This document shows, one piece after another, positions 37,167 through 45,374 of a DNA stretch of 64,000 nt. The notes under the pieces were generated by a model. That model saw only the letters and a program-made list of their open reading frames with translations. It was not told the DNA's origin and did not search any database. Position 1 is the stretch's first letter; every line of letters begins with the position of its first letter. Source of the stretch: an uncultured Alistipes sp. (GTDB lineage Bacteria > Bacteroidota > Bacteroidia > Bacteroidales > Rikenellaceae); the NCBI GenBank assembly GCA_944321955.1, contig CALUNG010000001.1, forward strand, positions 124,001-188,000. The letters run 5' to 3'. The position numbers and the translations under genes were made by a program.

Positions 37167-39230
37167 ATGCGTAGCAGGGTAGTCATATCGTTGTTGCTGA
37201 TGCTGCTGCCGTTCGTGACGGCGGCTCAGGAGGAACGGCCCGCATGGTCGCTCGACATCGACAGCGTGGAGGTGGTGACCGAACGCCATATAAAGGACAT
37301 AGGCGTTCAGAAGAGCGAGATGGATACCACCGTGCTGCATCAGAACATATCGCTGTCGATGGCCGACGTGCTGACTCACAACTCTTCGCTCTTCATCAAG
37401 AGCTACGGACGCGCCACGCTTTCGACGGCCTCGTTCCGCGGAACGTCGGCCTCGCATACGCAGGTGACCTGGAACGGCATGAACCTCAATTCGCCGATGC
37501 TCGGAATGACCGATTTCTCGATGATCCCGGCATACTTCATCGACAGGGCCACGCTCTATTATGGCACATCATCCGTGAGTGTTTCGGGCGGAGGTCTTGG
37601 CGGTGCCGTCGCCCTTTCGACGGGACCGGTTTCGGAGCACGGTTTCGGCCTGCAGTTCGTGCAGGGCGTGGGGTCGTTCTCGACCTTCGACGATTATCTG
37701 CGGTTCACCTATTCCGACGGCCGCTGGTCGGTGTCGACACGTGTGGTCTACTCCGATTCCAAAAACAACTTCAAATATACCAACTACCGCCGCAAGACGG
37801 GCCTTGTCTTCGATGACACGGGCGCTCTTACTGGTTTCGAGTATCCGGTCGAACGCAACAAATGCGGCGATTTCCACGACCTGCATCTGCTGCAGGAGCT
37901 CTATTATGACGCCGGCAACGGACACCGTTTCGGTCTGGCGGCATGGTATGTCGACTCCGACCGCGGCGTGCCCATGCTCAATGTCGATTACCGTGACGAT
38001 GCCGATTACAGCAACCGCCAGCGTGAAAATACATTCCGCGGCGTGATGTCATGGAGCATGATACGCGGGTCGCTGAAACTCGGGGCCCGTGCCGGATACA
38101 TATACACCTATCTCGGTTATGACTATTCGCGCCAGATCGGCGGCGGCGAGTGGGCGCAGATGACACGGTCGCGCAGCTATGTGAATACCGTTTACGGCGC
38201 CTTCGATGCCGAGTACTACATCGGACGCAAGTGGCTCTTTACGGCCGGAATCACTGCCCATCAGAATTTCGTGGTCAGCAAGGACCGTAACATCATACGG
38301 CAGGACGGCAACAGCGCGATAGTGGGGTACGACAAGGCTCGTATCGAGCTCTCGGGACACGTGTCGGCCAAATGGCTGCCGACCGAACGCCTCGGCATAT
38401 CGGTGACCCTGCGCGACGACTTCTACGGTACGGAGTTCACGCCGGTGATACCCGCTGCATTCCTCGATTTCGTGGCATCGAAACGCGGAAATGTCGTGCT
38501 GAAGGCATCGATCTCCCGCAACTACCGCTATCCGACACTCAACGACCTCTATTTCCTGCCGGGAGGTAACGACACGCTCCGCGTCGAACGCGGGTTCACG
38601 TATGACGGCGGTGTATCATTCCGTGTGGATGGCAACGGACGCTTATCGTTCGGCGGCGAGGTGACGGCATACGACTCCTATATCAACGACTGGATATGCT
38701 GGCTGCCCACGGCCAAGGGTTTCTGGTCACCGGTAAATATTCGCAAGGTACACAGTTACGGTGTCGAGCTGAAGGCCGATGCGACCGCGCGGTTCGGGCG
38801 TGACTGGCGGCTTGCCATCAAGGGAAGCTACGCATGGACGCCGTCGATCAACCTCGGTGATCCGGTGAACTGGGCCGACGAGTCGATCGGCAAGCAGCTC
38901 GTATATGTACCGCGCAATTCGGCGGCTGTGACGGGACGTCTCGACTGGCGCAGCTGGTCGCTTGCCTACGAGTGGACCTATTACGACAAGCGTTACACGA
39001 CGTCGAGCAACGAGACGGCCACGCGTTTCGACGAGCTGGGCGAATACTTCATGAGCGACGTGTGGATCGAGAAGCGTTTTGCGTTCCGGTGGGCCGATCT
39101 CTCGGTGAAGGGTGTCATACGCAACCTTTTCAATGAGGAGTACGAGTCGGTGCTGGCACGGCCGATGCCGCGCATGAATTTCGAATTCTTCGTCGGCATA
39201 AAGCCGAAGTTCCAGAGCCGGAAGAAGTGA
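37167..39230 (+). CDS. btuB: BtuB-like TonB-dependent cobalamin receptor
   Basis: A 687-residue TonB-dependent receptor with a signal peptide (MRSRVVISLLLMLLPFVTAA). The plug domain (about 35-150) includes SMADVLTHNSSLFIKSYG and ASFRGTSASHTQVTWNGMNL; the barrel ends in FEFFVGIKPKF, with a few charged residues after the terminal aromatic. It lacks the CarboxypepD-like N-terminal domain of SusC proteins, as BtuB does. The ATG at 37167 was preferred to a GTG at 37161. It is the last gene of the B12 locus; no inner-membrane BtuCD is present here. Confidence 0.92.
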   Translation: MRSRVVISLLLMLLPFVTAAQEERPAWSLDIDSVEVVTERHIKDIGVQKSEMDTTVLHQNISLSMADVLTHNSSLFIKSYGRATLSTASFRGTSASHTQVTWNGMNLNSPMLGMTDFSMIPAYFIDRATLYYGTSSVSVSGGGLGGAVALSTGPVSEHGFGLQFVQGVGSFSTFDDYLRFTYSDGRWSVSTRVVYSDSKNNFKYTNYRRKTGLVFDDTGALTGFEYPVERNKCGDFHDLHLLQELYYDAGNGHRFGLAAWYVDSDRGVPMLNVDYRDDADYSNRQRENTFRGVMSWSMIRGSLKLGARAGYIYTYLGYDYSRQIGGGEWAQMTRSRSYVNTVYGAFDAEYYIGRKWLFTAGITAHQNFVVSKDRNIIRQDGNSAIVGYDKARIELSGHVSAKWLPTERLGISVTLRDDFYGTEFTPVIPAAFLDFVASKRGNVVLKASISRNYRYPTLNDLYFLPGGNDTLRVERGFTYDGGVSFRVDGNGRLSFGGEVTAYDSYINDWICWLPTAKGFWSPVNIRKVHSYGVELKADATARFGRDWRLAIKGSYAWTPSINLGDPVNWADESIGKQLVYVPRNSAAVTGRLDWRSWSLAYEWTYYDKRYTTSSNETATRFDELGEYFMSDVWIEKRFAFRWADLSVKGVIRNLFNEEYESVLARPMPRMNFEFFVGIKPKFQSRKK

Positions 39231-39238
39231 CTGTCAAT

Positions 39239-39276
39239 AAAAAAGAGGATCGAACAAATGTTCAATCCTCTTTTTT
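39239..39276. terminator. Bidirectional intrinsic terminator after btuB
   Basis: An AAAAGAGGAT...ATCCTCTTTT stem with inner GAAC/GTTC pairing and an AAAT loop, with a T-run to 39276. It also faces the tRNA-Pro on the minus strand. Confidence 0.8.
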
Positions 39277-39277
39277 G

Positions 39278-39352
39278 TCGGGGAGACTGGATTCGAACCA
39301 GCGACCTCCAACTCCCGAAGCTGGCGCGCTAACCGGACTGCGCTACACCCCG
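39278..39352 (-). tRNA. tRNA-Pro (anticodon CGG)
   Basis: A 75-nt cloverleaf. The acceptor is CGGGGTG with TCTCCCCG-type pairing, the D-arm is identical to that of the other tRNA-Pro, the anticodon stem CCAGC/GTTGG closes the loop TTCGGGA (anticodon CGG), and the T-arm is CTGG-TTCGAAT-CCAG. CCA is not encoded. Confidence 0.97.
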
Positions 39353-39365
39353 AACTTTCGTGGCG

Positions 39366-39373
39366 CAAATATA
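39366..39373 (-). promoter_or_regulatory. -7 promoter box for tRNA-Pro(CGG)
   Basis: TATATTTG on the minus strand, 13 bases upstream of the mature 5' end. Confidence 0.6.
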
Positions 39374-39438
39374 CAACTTTTTTTTATTATGACCTAATTG
39401 TTGACAATTTTTTTGCCGGCAGTGCGCTTTTCAATGAA

Positions 39439-39463
39439 ACAGCCCCGAATTTTTCGGGGCTGT
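39439..39463 (-). terminator. Intrinsic terminator of gadB
   Basis: An 11-bp perfect stem (acagccccgaa with its complement) and a 3-nt T loop; the minus-strand tail is moderately U-rich. Confidence 0.7.
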
Positions 39464-39472
39464 CGTGCAGTG

Positions 39473-40888
39473 TCAGTGGGTGAATACCTTGCCCAGCTGA
39501 TGCTCCTGTTTCTCGTATTTGAGCCTCGACTGGGTGGGGTATTGCAACGTTTCGAATTCGGCCACGGCGTTGCGTATGTCGCTCAACAGCATGTCGGCCA
39601 TGTCGCGCGACATGCCCTGCCGCGCCACGATGCGCATCACGACGATATTCTCCAGATTCTTCGGCAACGTGTATGCCGGAACCATCCATCCGCTCTGCTG
39701 CAGCGTTGCCTGCAGGTCGTAGAGCGTCCATTTCGCCGTCTTGTCGTATTCGGGATCCATGTACCAGATGAAGAGCGGGTTGACCAGCTTGTCGGCATAG
39801 TTCCTGAAGCACTTCATCTTGCCGATCTCGTCGTGGCAGTATTGCGCCACGTCCATCGAGCTCTGCTGTATTTCGCGGTAGCCGTCGAAGCCCAGACGTA
39901 TGAAGTTGTAATACTGTCCGAGGATCTGTGCCGCGGGACGCGAGAAGTTGAGGCCCACCTGCGTGATGTTCGCGCCGAGATAGTTGACGCTGAACGACAT
40001 GTCGCCCGGCAGATACTTCTTGTCGCGCCATACGGTCCAGCCCAGACCAGGATATACGAGGCCGTACTTGTGTCCCGACGTCGAGATCGAGAGTACCCAT
40101 TTCAGACGGAAGTCCCACTTCTCCTCGGGCTTGAGGAAGGGCAGGATGAAACCGCCGGATGCCGCGTCGACATGTATCGGAATCTCGTAGCCGGTCTTTC
40201 GGTTGTAGGCGTCGAGTTCGCGGTCGAGTTCCTCGACGTTGTCGTTGAGGCCCGTCCACGTTACGCCGGCGATAGGTACGATGCAGATGGTGTTCTCGTC
40301 GCAGATCTCGAGGGCCTTTTTAACGTCGAGCGTGGGCTTGTCGAACGATACGGGAACGGTTCTCAATTCGATCTGCCACAGCTGGCAGAACTTCTCCCAA
40401 ACGACCTGATATGCCGAGCTCATCACCAGATTGGGCTTGTCGTAGGGCTTGCCCTGCGCCTTGCGGCGTTCGCGCCAGCGCAACCATGCGGCGACGCCGC
40501 CCAGCATGCAGGCTTCGGACGAGCCGATGCCGACGGCTCCGGCCTTCCACTGCGCCTTCTCGGGTGAGTGCCACAGGTTGGCCAGAATGTTGATGCAGCG
40601 CCCGCACATTACGGCCACGCGCGGATATTCCGTCTCGTCGATGTAGTTCACGTTGATCGCCTCGTTCATCAGGCGGGTGGCGTAGTCATCCATGTAGGTG
40701 GTCACGAACGTGGCCAGATTGAGGCGCGGCTGCGTCTGCGGGTACGTCTCCTCCTTGACCATCTGGTAGGCTATTTCGGGTGTCGTCTTGTGCTGCGGTA
40801 TGAATTCGGTCGGGGCCGACTGCAGCATCTGCTCCGAGCCGAATACGGCAGTGGTAGCATCGTCTTTACTGAGTTTTTCTCGATTCAT
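39473..40888 (-). CDS. gadB: Glutamate decarboxylase
   Basis: A 471-residue PLP enzyme converting glutamate to GABA with proton consumption. The PLP lysine lies in SISTSGHKYGLVYPG (Lys274; E. coli GadB uses Lys276). HVDAASGGFILPF provides the Asp that contacts the pyridine nitrogen, and GSSEACMLGG the phosphate site. The length equals E. coli GadB. The C-terminus ends in HQLGKVFTH, like the pH-responsive plug of E. coli GadB. No GABA antiporter gene lies next to it. Acid resistance and GABA output are likely roles in gut Bacteroidota. Confidence 0.97.
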   Translation of the reverse strand: MNREKLSKDDATTAVFGSEQMLQSAPTEFIPQHKTTPEIAYQMVKEETYPQTQPRLNLATFVTTYMDDYATRLMNEAINVNYIDETEYPRVAVMCGRCINILANLWHSPEKAQWKAGAVGIGSSEACMLGGVAAWLRWRERRKAQGKPYDKPNLVMSSAYQVVWEKFCQLWQIELRTVPVSFDKPTLDVKKALEICDENTICIVPIAGVTWTGLNDNVEELDRELDAYNRKTGYEIPIHVDAASGGFILPFLKPEEKWDFRLKWVLSISTSGHKYGLVYPGLGWTVWRDKKYLPGDMSFSVNYLGANITQVGLNFSRPAAQILGQYYNFIRLGFDGYREIQQSSMDVAQYCHDEIGKMKCFRNYADKLVNPLFIWYMDPEYDKTAKWTLYDLQATLQQSGWMVPAYTLPKNLENIVVMRIVARQGMSRDMADMLLSDIRNAVAEFETLQYPTQSRLKYEKQEHQLGKVFTH

Positions 40889-40965
40889 TGCAATAAAGTT
40901 TTATTGATTTCGTATCCGTCAATTCCACAAATTGTGCCGCAAGCCGAAAAACAAAGGCCGAAAAA

Positions 40966-40997
40966 TTTGGAGATCACCGGAATGTGTGATATATTTG
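40966..40997 (+). promoter_or_regulatory. Promoter of the SPFH operon
   Basis: TTTG (40966-40969), a 20-nt spacer and TATATTTG (40990-40997). It supports a start at 41032 rather than 41008. Confidence 0.8.
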
Positions 40998-41031
40998 TGA
41001 TATCAAAATGATATTACAAAACCTGTTTGAT

Positions 41032-41982
41032 ATGGAAAATCGAAACTTTGAGTACACCGGAAGCCGCTGCAACGGTTTCGTGATGTTGTTTGTCGTGCTG
41101 CTGATGCTGGCGGCGGGGATTGCCTCGATCATTCTCGGCATTATCTACAGCGAGGCTCTGGCCAATATACTGATACCTGTCGGCATCGTGCTTCTGATCG
41201 TGATGCTGATTCTGGCATGCGGATTCATGTTGCTTGAGCCCAACGAGTCGCGCGTGCTGCTGTTTTTCGGCGAATACCGCGGCAATTTCTGCGAGACCGG
41301 TTACTGGTGGGTCAACCCCTTCATGTCGGTAAAGCGCATATCGCTGCGTGCGCGCAACCTCAATGTCGACCCCATAAAGGTGAACGACAAGACGGGCAAC
41401 CCGATACTCATAGGTCTGGTTCTGGTATGGCGCATCAAGCGCGACGAGATCTACCGTGCCGTGTTCGACATCGACGCTCCGGCCAAGGAGAACGAACTTG
41501 CCGTTTCGTCGAGTGCCCGCATGCAGATTCTCGAAAACTTTGTCCGCGTGCAGAGCGATGCTGCGCTGCGTCAGGTTGCGGGGTGCTATGCCTACGATGA
41601 TGCCGGTACGCAGACCGGCGAGCTTACGCTGCGTTCGAACAGCACCGATATCAACGAACAGCTCGAGGCCAAACTCAACGAGCGTCTGGCCATGGCCGGT
41701 ATCGAGATCGTCGAGGCGCGCATCAACTATCTGGCCTATGCGCCCGAGATTGCGGCCGTGATGTTGCGCCGCCAGCAGGCCGACGCCATCATCGCCGCCC
41801 GCGAGAAGATCGTCGAGGGAGCCGTGACGATGGTCAAGATGGCACTGGACAAGCTTTCGGCCGAGGAGGTTGTCGAACTCGACGAGGAGAAGAAGGCCGC
41901 CATGGTAAGCAACCTGCTTGTAGTGCTGTGCGCCGACGAGGCCGCGCAGCCCGTATTGAATACAGGTACGTTGTATCAGTAA
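41032..41982 (+). CDS. SPFH/band 7 domain membrane protein
   Basis: A 316-residue protein with two N-terminal membrane helices (about residues 12-35 and 42-65) and a cytosolic SPFH domain starting at LLEPNESRVLLFFGEYRGNF. A helical segment with IVEARINYLAYAPEIAAVMLRRQQ (in parts) matches the band 7 C-terminal core. Flotillin-like proteins of this type oligomerise at the membrane. A conserved arrangement with a small Arc-like protein follows. An ATG at 41008 would add eight residues but is only about 10 bases past the -7 box. Confidence 0.9.
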   Translation: MENRNFEYTGSRCNGFVMLFVVLLMLAAGIASIILGIIYSEALANILIPVGIVLLIVMLILACGFMLLEPNESRVLLFFGEYRGNFCETGYWWVNPFMSVKRISLRARNLNVDPIKVNDKTGNPILIGLVLVWRIKRDEIYRAVFDIDAPAKENELAVSSSARMQILENFVRVQSDAALRQVAGCYAYDDAGTQTGELTLRSNSTDINEQLEAKLNERLAMAGIEIVEARINYLAYAPEIAAVMLRRQQADAIIAAREKIVEGAVTMVKMALDKLSAEEVVELDEEKKAAMVSNLLVVLCADEAAQPVLNTGTLYQ

Positions 41983-41995
41983 AATCAGCTCCGAA

Positions 41996-42247
41996 GTGGC
42001 TAAACGCGATACATCCGTAAAGAGTTTCGTGCTGCGTGTGGACGGCGAGACGATGGAGGCTCTCGAGAAGTGGGCCTCCGACGAGTTTCGCAGTATCAAC
42101 GGGCAGCTGCAATGGATCATTGCCGATGCCTTGCGGCGCAGCGGCCGCATGCGCGGAGCCGCGACTGCGCCGAAGCGCATGAAAACGGGTGATGACGGTA
42201 CGGACGATATCGAACAAAAACGCGATGGCGATGAAAAAATGGGTTAG
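41996..42247 (+). CDS. Arc/ribbon-helix-helix-like small protein
   Basis: An 83-residue protein. Residues 5-50 (KRDTSVKSFVLRVDGETMEA then LEKWASDEFRSINGQLQWII, quoted in two parts) fit an Arc-type ribbon-helix-helix DNA-binding domain. The strand SFVLRVD would contact DNA, and the two helices end in the typical NGQLQWIIADAL. A basic, then acidic tail follows. The start is GTG at 41996, 13 bases after the SPFH gene; I see no ATG alternative that keeps the strand. It overlaps the next gene by 17 bases if that starts at 42231. Confidence 0.85.
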   Translation: MAKRDTSVKSFVLRVDGETMEALEKWASDEFRSINGQLQWIIADALRRSGRMRGAATAPKRMKTGDDGTDDIEQKRDGDEKMG

Positions 42248-42722
42248 AAATCTGTTCAGCGCGCGCCGCTGGCATGCGTTCATCTTCTCGCCGTTGTGGC
42301 TGGGACTGCCCGTTGCGGCGGCGCTGGCATTCGGCGTTGTCTGGGGCATGTACTCGCTCTCGTCAGATCCTGAGGTCGCAGCCCGCTGTGTGCGCAGAGC
42401 CCTGATCTCCGGCGGCTGTACGGCCTTTGCGTGGATTCTGGGCATGTTTGCGGCAAGCGGCCCCGATATCCCCGACAAGGAGGAAAATGCCGCGGCCGAC
42501 AAATCGGCTGCATCCACGACCGATTCGGGGCCGTGGAGGGGATGGTTCGCTCTGGTTGGATGGTGTCTGCTCTTTTTGTTGCTCATCTCGATACCCGACA
42601 TACGGATGGTCGTCGGCGAAGGCCGTCCGGTGATTGTCGGTGTCGTCGGTGTCGTCACCAAACTCTTTGCCGTCGTTGCCGTGGTCATTCCCGTATATGT
42701 GACCATGCATCGCCGGCAGTAG
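42231..42722 (+). CDS. Membrane protein of unknown function (SPFH operon)
   Basis: A 163-residue protein with about four membrane helices (residues 16-42, 58-74, 100-120 and 128-157 by hydropathy) joined by an acidic Asp/Ala/Ser loop (PDIPDKEENAAADKSAAS). No family motif is recognised. The start at ATG 42231 (MKKWVRNLF) gives the expected basic residues before the first helix; in-frame starts at 42192 and 42225 are also possible. It overlaps the Arc-like gene and ends the operon. Confidence 0.7.
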   Translation: MKKWVRNLFSARRWHAFIFSPLWLGLPVAAALAFGVVWGMYSLSSDPEVAARCVRRALISGGCTAFAWILGMFAASGPDIPDKEENAAADKSAASTTDSGPWRGWFALVGWCLLFLLLISIPDIRMVVGEGRPVIVGVVGVVTKLFAVVAVVIPVYVTMHRRQ

Positions 42723-42775
42723 CCTGCTGTCGTAAAGTGTCGATGGACGGCGTGTGCGAAATCTTCGTTTTTTCT

Positions 42776-42807
42776 TTTGTCCCTGCACACGACTTTTCGT
42801 ATCTTTG
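42776..42807 (+). promoter_or_regulatory. Promoter of the gph/sirtuin operon
   Basis: TTTG (42776-42779), a 20-nt spacer and TATCTTTG (42800-42807). Confidence 0.8.
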
Positions 42808-42840
42808 CAGGCGGTCTCCGATTATACGGTGACCGCCTGT
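42808..42840 (+). promoter_or_regulatory. Leader stem-loop before the HAD phosphatase gene
   Basis: AGGCGGT pairs with ACCGCCT, with a 2x2 internal loop and an inner CCG/CGG pair. The hairpin fills the whole short leader and ends about 8 bases before the ATG, so it may affect translation or mRNA stability. It lacks a U-tract. Confidence 0.5.
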
Positions 42841-42847
42841 TTCAATT

Positions 42848-43495
42848 ATGACACGACTCGTAATATTCGATCTCGACGGTACGCTGCTGAATACCATAGG
42901 CGACCTTGCCGCAAGCTGCGACGCCGTCATGGAGATGCATTCGCTGCCCCGTCATACGCTCGATGAATACCGCCACATGGTTGGCCGCGGAATCCTGCGC
43001 CTCGTCGAGGCAGCCATACCCGAACCGCTGCGTACCCCGGAATTCATCGAGGAGGTGCGGCGCGACTTTGTCGATTACTATCTTGCACACATAGACGCCC
43101 ATACACGTCCCTATGACGGCATTGCGGAACTTCTGGCGGAGCTGTCGGCCCGCGGAATAATGATCGCCGTGGCATCGAACAAGTTTCAGACCGGCACCGA
43201 GCGTCTGATACGTTCGTTTTTCCCGACGACGGAGTTCGTGGCCGTCTTTGGTCAGCGTGCGGGCGTGCCTTTGAAGCCCGATCCACGTGTCGACCGCGAG
43301 ATAATGGATATGGCCGGCGTATCCGCCGCAGAGTGCATCCATGTCGGTGATTCGGGCGTAGACATGCAGACGGCCCGTGCGGCCGGTGTGCGTGCCGTTG
43401 GCGTCACGTGGGGATTCCGTTTTCGCGAAGAGCTTGTCGAGAATGGTGCGGACGTCATTATTGACAGACCTGCGCAACTTGTTGAACTGATATAG
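42848..43495 (+). CDS. gph: HAD-family phosphatase (phosphoglycolate phosphatase-like)
   Basis: A 215-residue HAD hydrolase. Motif I is FDLDGTLLNT (nucleophile Asp8), motif II the S/T in VASNKFQ, motif III Lys in PLKPDPR, and motif IV GDSGVDMQTA. The cap domain (about residues 15-85) is of the Gph/PGMB helical type. The most likely activity is dephosphorylation of 2-phosphoglycolate or a similar small phosphate ester; specificity cannot be read from sequence. The sirtuin gene follows after 4 bases. Confidence 0.9.
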   Translation: MTRLVIFDLDGTLLNTIGDLAASCDAVMEMHSLPRHTLDEYRHMVGRGILRLVEAAIPEPLRTPEFIEEVRRDFVDYYLAHIDAHTRPYDGIAELLAELSARGIMIAVASNKFQTGTERLIRSFFPTTEFVAVFGQRAGVPLKPDPRVDREIMDMAGVSAAECIHVGDSGVDMQTARAAGVRAVGVTWGFRFREELVENGADVIIDRPAQLVELI

Positions 43496-43499
43496 AACG

Positions 43500-44195
43500 A
43501 TGAAAAAGATTGTGGTATTTACCGGTGCCGGAGTGAGTGCCGACAGCGGTCTGGCCACATTCCGCGATGCCGACGGATTGTGGGCCTCCTATCGTATCGA
43601 GGACGTATGTACGCCCGAAGCGTTGCGTGACAACCGCGCGACCGTGATCAAATTCTACAACGAACGCCGCCGCGAGCTTCTCGAGAAACAGCCCAATGCG
43701 GCGCACTATGCCATTGCTGAACTCGAAAAGCATTTCGATGTCGACGTCATTACGCAGAATGTCGACAACTTCCATGAACGTGCCGGTTCCACGCACGTGA
43801 CGCACCTGCACGGCGAACTGACGAAGTTGCGCTCGTCGATCAATCCCGACCTGATAGTCCCGATCGACGGGTGGGAGCAGAAACTTGATGCCAAGGCTCC
43901 GGACGGCTCGCTTCTGCGTCCGCACATCGTATTTTTCGGGGAGTCGGTGCCGATGTTCGACAAGGCTGCGCGCATAGCGGCCACGGCCGACATATTTATC
44001 GTGGTGGGTACCTCGCTGGCGGTCTATCCGGCGGCTTCGCTGGTGCACTACGTGCGTCCAGACGTGCCGATATATCTGGTCGATCCGGGTACGCCCAACC
44101 TCGCGTTGATCCGCAACCCGCTGACGCATATCCGGGCGCGTGCGGCCGAAGGGGTCCCGCAACTCGTGGAAAAACTCGAACACGAATACCTTTAG
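43500..44195 (+). CDS. cobB: Sir2-family NAD-dependent protein deacylase, zinc-free type
   Basis: A 231-residue sirtuin with FTGAGVSADSGLATFRD (NAD site), TQNVDNFHERAG and the catalytic His in THLHGEL (His104). Tyr53 and Arg56 in KFYNERR match the YxxR pair that marks class III sirtuins preferring succinyl or malonyl lysine. The four zinc-binding cysteines are absent; the protein has only one Cys (near residue 37). Loss of the zinc site is, as I recall, common in Bacteroidota homologues. It would remove acyl groups from lysines using NAD+. It forms a two-gene operon with gph. Confidence 0.92.
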   Translation: MKKIVVFTGAGVSADSGLATFRDADGLWASYRIEDVCTPEALRDNRATVIKFYNERRRELLEKQPNAAHYAIAELEKHFDVDVITQNVDNFHERAGSTHVTHLHGELTKLRSSINPDLIVPIDGWEQKLDAKAPDGSLLRPHIVFFGESVPMFDKAARIAATADIFIVVGTSLAVYPAASLVHYVRPDVPIYLVDPGTPNLALIRNPLTHIRARAAEGVPQLVEKLEHEYL

Positions 44196-44199
44196 ACTC

Positions 44200-44241
44200 A
44201 AAAAGAGAGAGCCGTATCGACCGATACGGCTCTCTCTTTTT
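44200..44241. terminator. Bidirectional intrinsic terminator
   Basis: A long AAAAAGAGAGAGCCGTATCG stem with its complement and a 2-4 nt loop, between convergent cobB (+) and meaB (-). Confidence 0.9.
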
Positions 44242-44255
44242 GCCTGTGCCGGACG

Positions 44256-45374
44256 CTATTCGTGCTTCTCGGCGAAATAGATATCGAGCAACTCCTTTGC
44301 CGCGATGAACGAACTGAGCTTTGCGTCGAGAACGCGACGTTCGACGTCGGCTATGCGCAACTCTATTTCGGGATTGCGATAGAAGTCGTTCTTGAGCGTC
44401 TCGTTTATGGTCTCGTACATCCAGTACTTGTTCTGCTGGTTGCGGTTGGACTGGAAGTATCCGTTTGCCTCGATATGATCGAGATACTCCTCGACGCCTT
44501 TCCATACCTCCTCGAGACCCGTATGGTCGACAGCGGAGCAGGTGTATACCCGGGCTCTCCACTCCGATTCGGGCAACGGGAAGAGGTGCAGCGCATTCTG
44601 GAACTGCGCCTTGGCAAGCTGCGCCTTGTTGACGTTCTCGCCGTCGGCCTTGGTTATGACCATCATGTCGGCCATCTCCATAATGCCGCGCTTGATTCCC
44701 TGCAGCTCGTCGCCCGCACCCGATATCTGCAGCAGCATGAACATGTCGACCATCGAGTGTACGGCCGTTTCGGACTGGCCGACGCCCACCGTTTCGATGA
44801 ATATGACGTCGAAACCGGCAGCCTCGCACAGGATTATCGTTTCACGCGTCTTGCGGGCCACGCCGCCGAGCGAACCGGCCGAAGGCGAAGGGCGTATGAA
44901 GACGTCGGGATTCGACGAGATGCTCTCCATGCGGGTCTTGTCGCCGAGAATCGAGCCGCCGCTGCGTTCCGAACTGGGGTCGATTGCCAGCACGGCCAGC
45001 TTGTGGTGCAGCGACGTGACCATGTTTCCGATGGCCTCTATGAATGTCGATTTTCCGGCACCGGGAACTCCGGTTATGCCTATGCGTACCGACTTTCCCG
45101 AGTGGGGCAGGCAGCGCTCGATAATCTCCTGAGCCTGTGCGTAGTGATCGGGATTGCTGCTCTCTATGAGGGTGATGGCCTGCGAGAGAGTGGGTATGTC
45201 GCCTTTCAGAATGCCGTCGACGAACTCGTCGGTCGAGAGTGTGCGACGTCTTTTGCGTACGAAGTAGGGGCTTACGATCGGTTGGTCTTCCACGCCTTCC
45301 GTAACGTTGAGCGCCGATCCGTGATGGGCATCGACATACTCTTTTTCGTAGTGTTCTATTTTAGTGTGTCCCAT
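44256..45374 (-). CDS. meaB: Methylmalonyl-CoA mutase-associated GTPase (MeaB/ArgK)
   Basis: A 372-residue G3E-family GTPase that protects and reloads the B12-dependent methylmalonyl-CoA mutase. The P-loop is GITGVPGAGKSTF near residue 100, followed by LAVLAIDPSSERSGGSILGD, FIETVGVGQSE and the NKxD-like VITKADGEN. It is about 40 residues longer than E. coli ArgK, with the extra at the N-terminus. The methylmalonyl-CoA epimerase and decarboxylase genes start just upstream on the other strand, which fits its role. Its start overlaps the thioredoxin-like gene by 14 bases. Confidence 0.96.
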   Translation of the reverse strand: MGHTKIEHYEKEYVDAHHGSALNVTEGVEDQPIVSPYFVRKRRRTLSTDEFVDGILKGDIPTLSQAITLIESSNPDHYAQAQEIIERCLPHSGKSVRIGITGVPGAGKSTFIEAIGNMVTSLHHKLAVLAIDPSSERSGGSILGDKTRMESISSNPDVFIRPSPSAGSLGGVARKTRETIILCEAAGFDVIFIETVGVGQSETAVHSMVDMFMLLQISGAGDELQGIKRGIMEMADMMVITKADGENVNKAQLAKAQFQNALHLFPLPESEWRARVYTCSAVDHTGLEEVWKGVEEYLDHIEANGYFQSNRNQQNKYWMYETINETLKNDFYRNPEIELRIADVERRVLDAKLSSFIAAKELLDIYFAEKHE

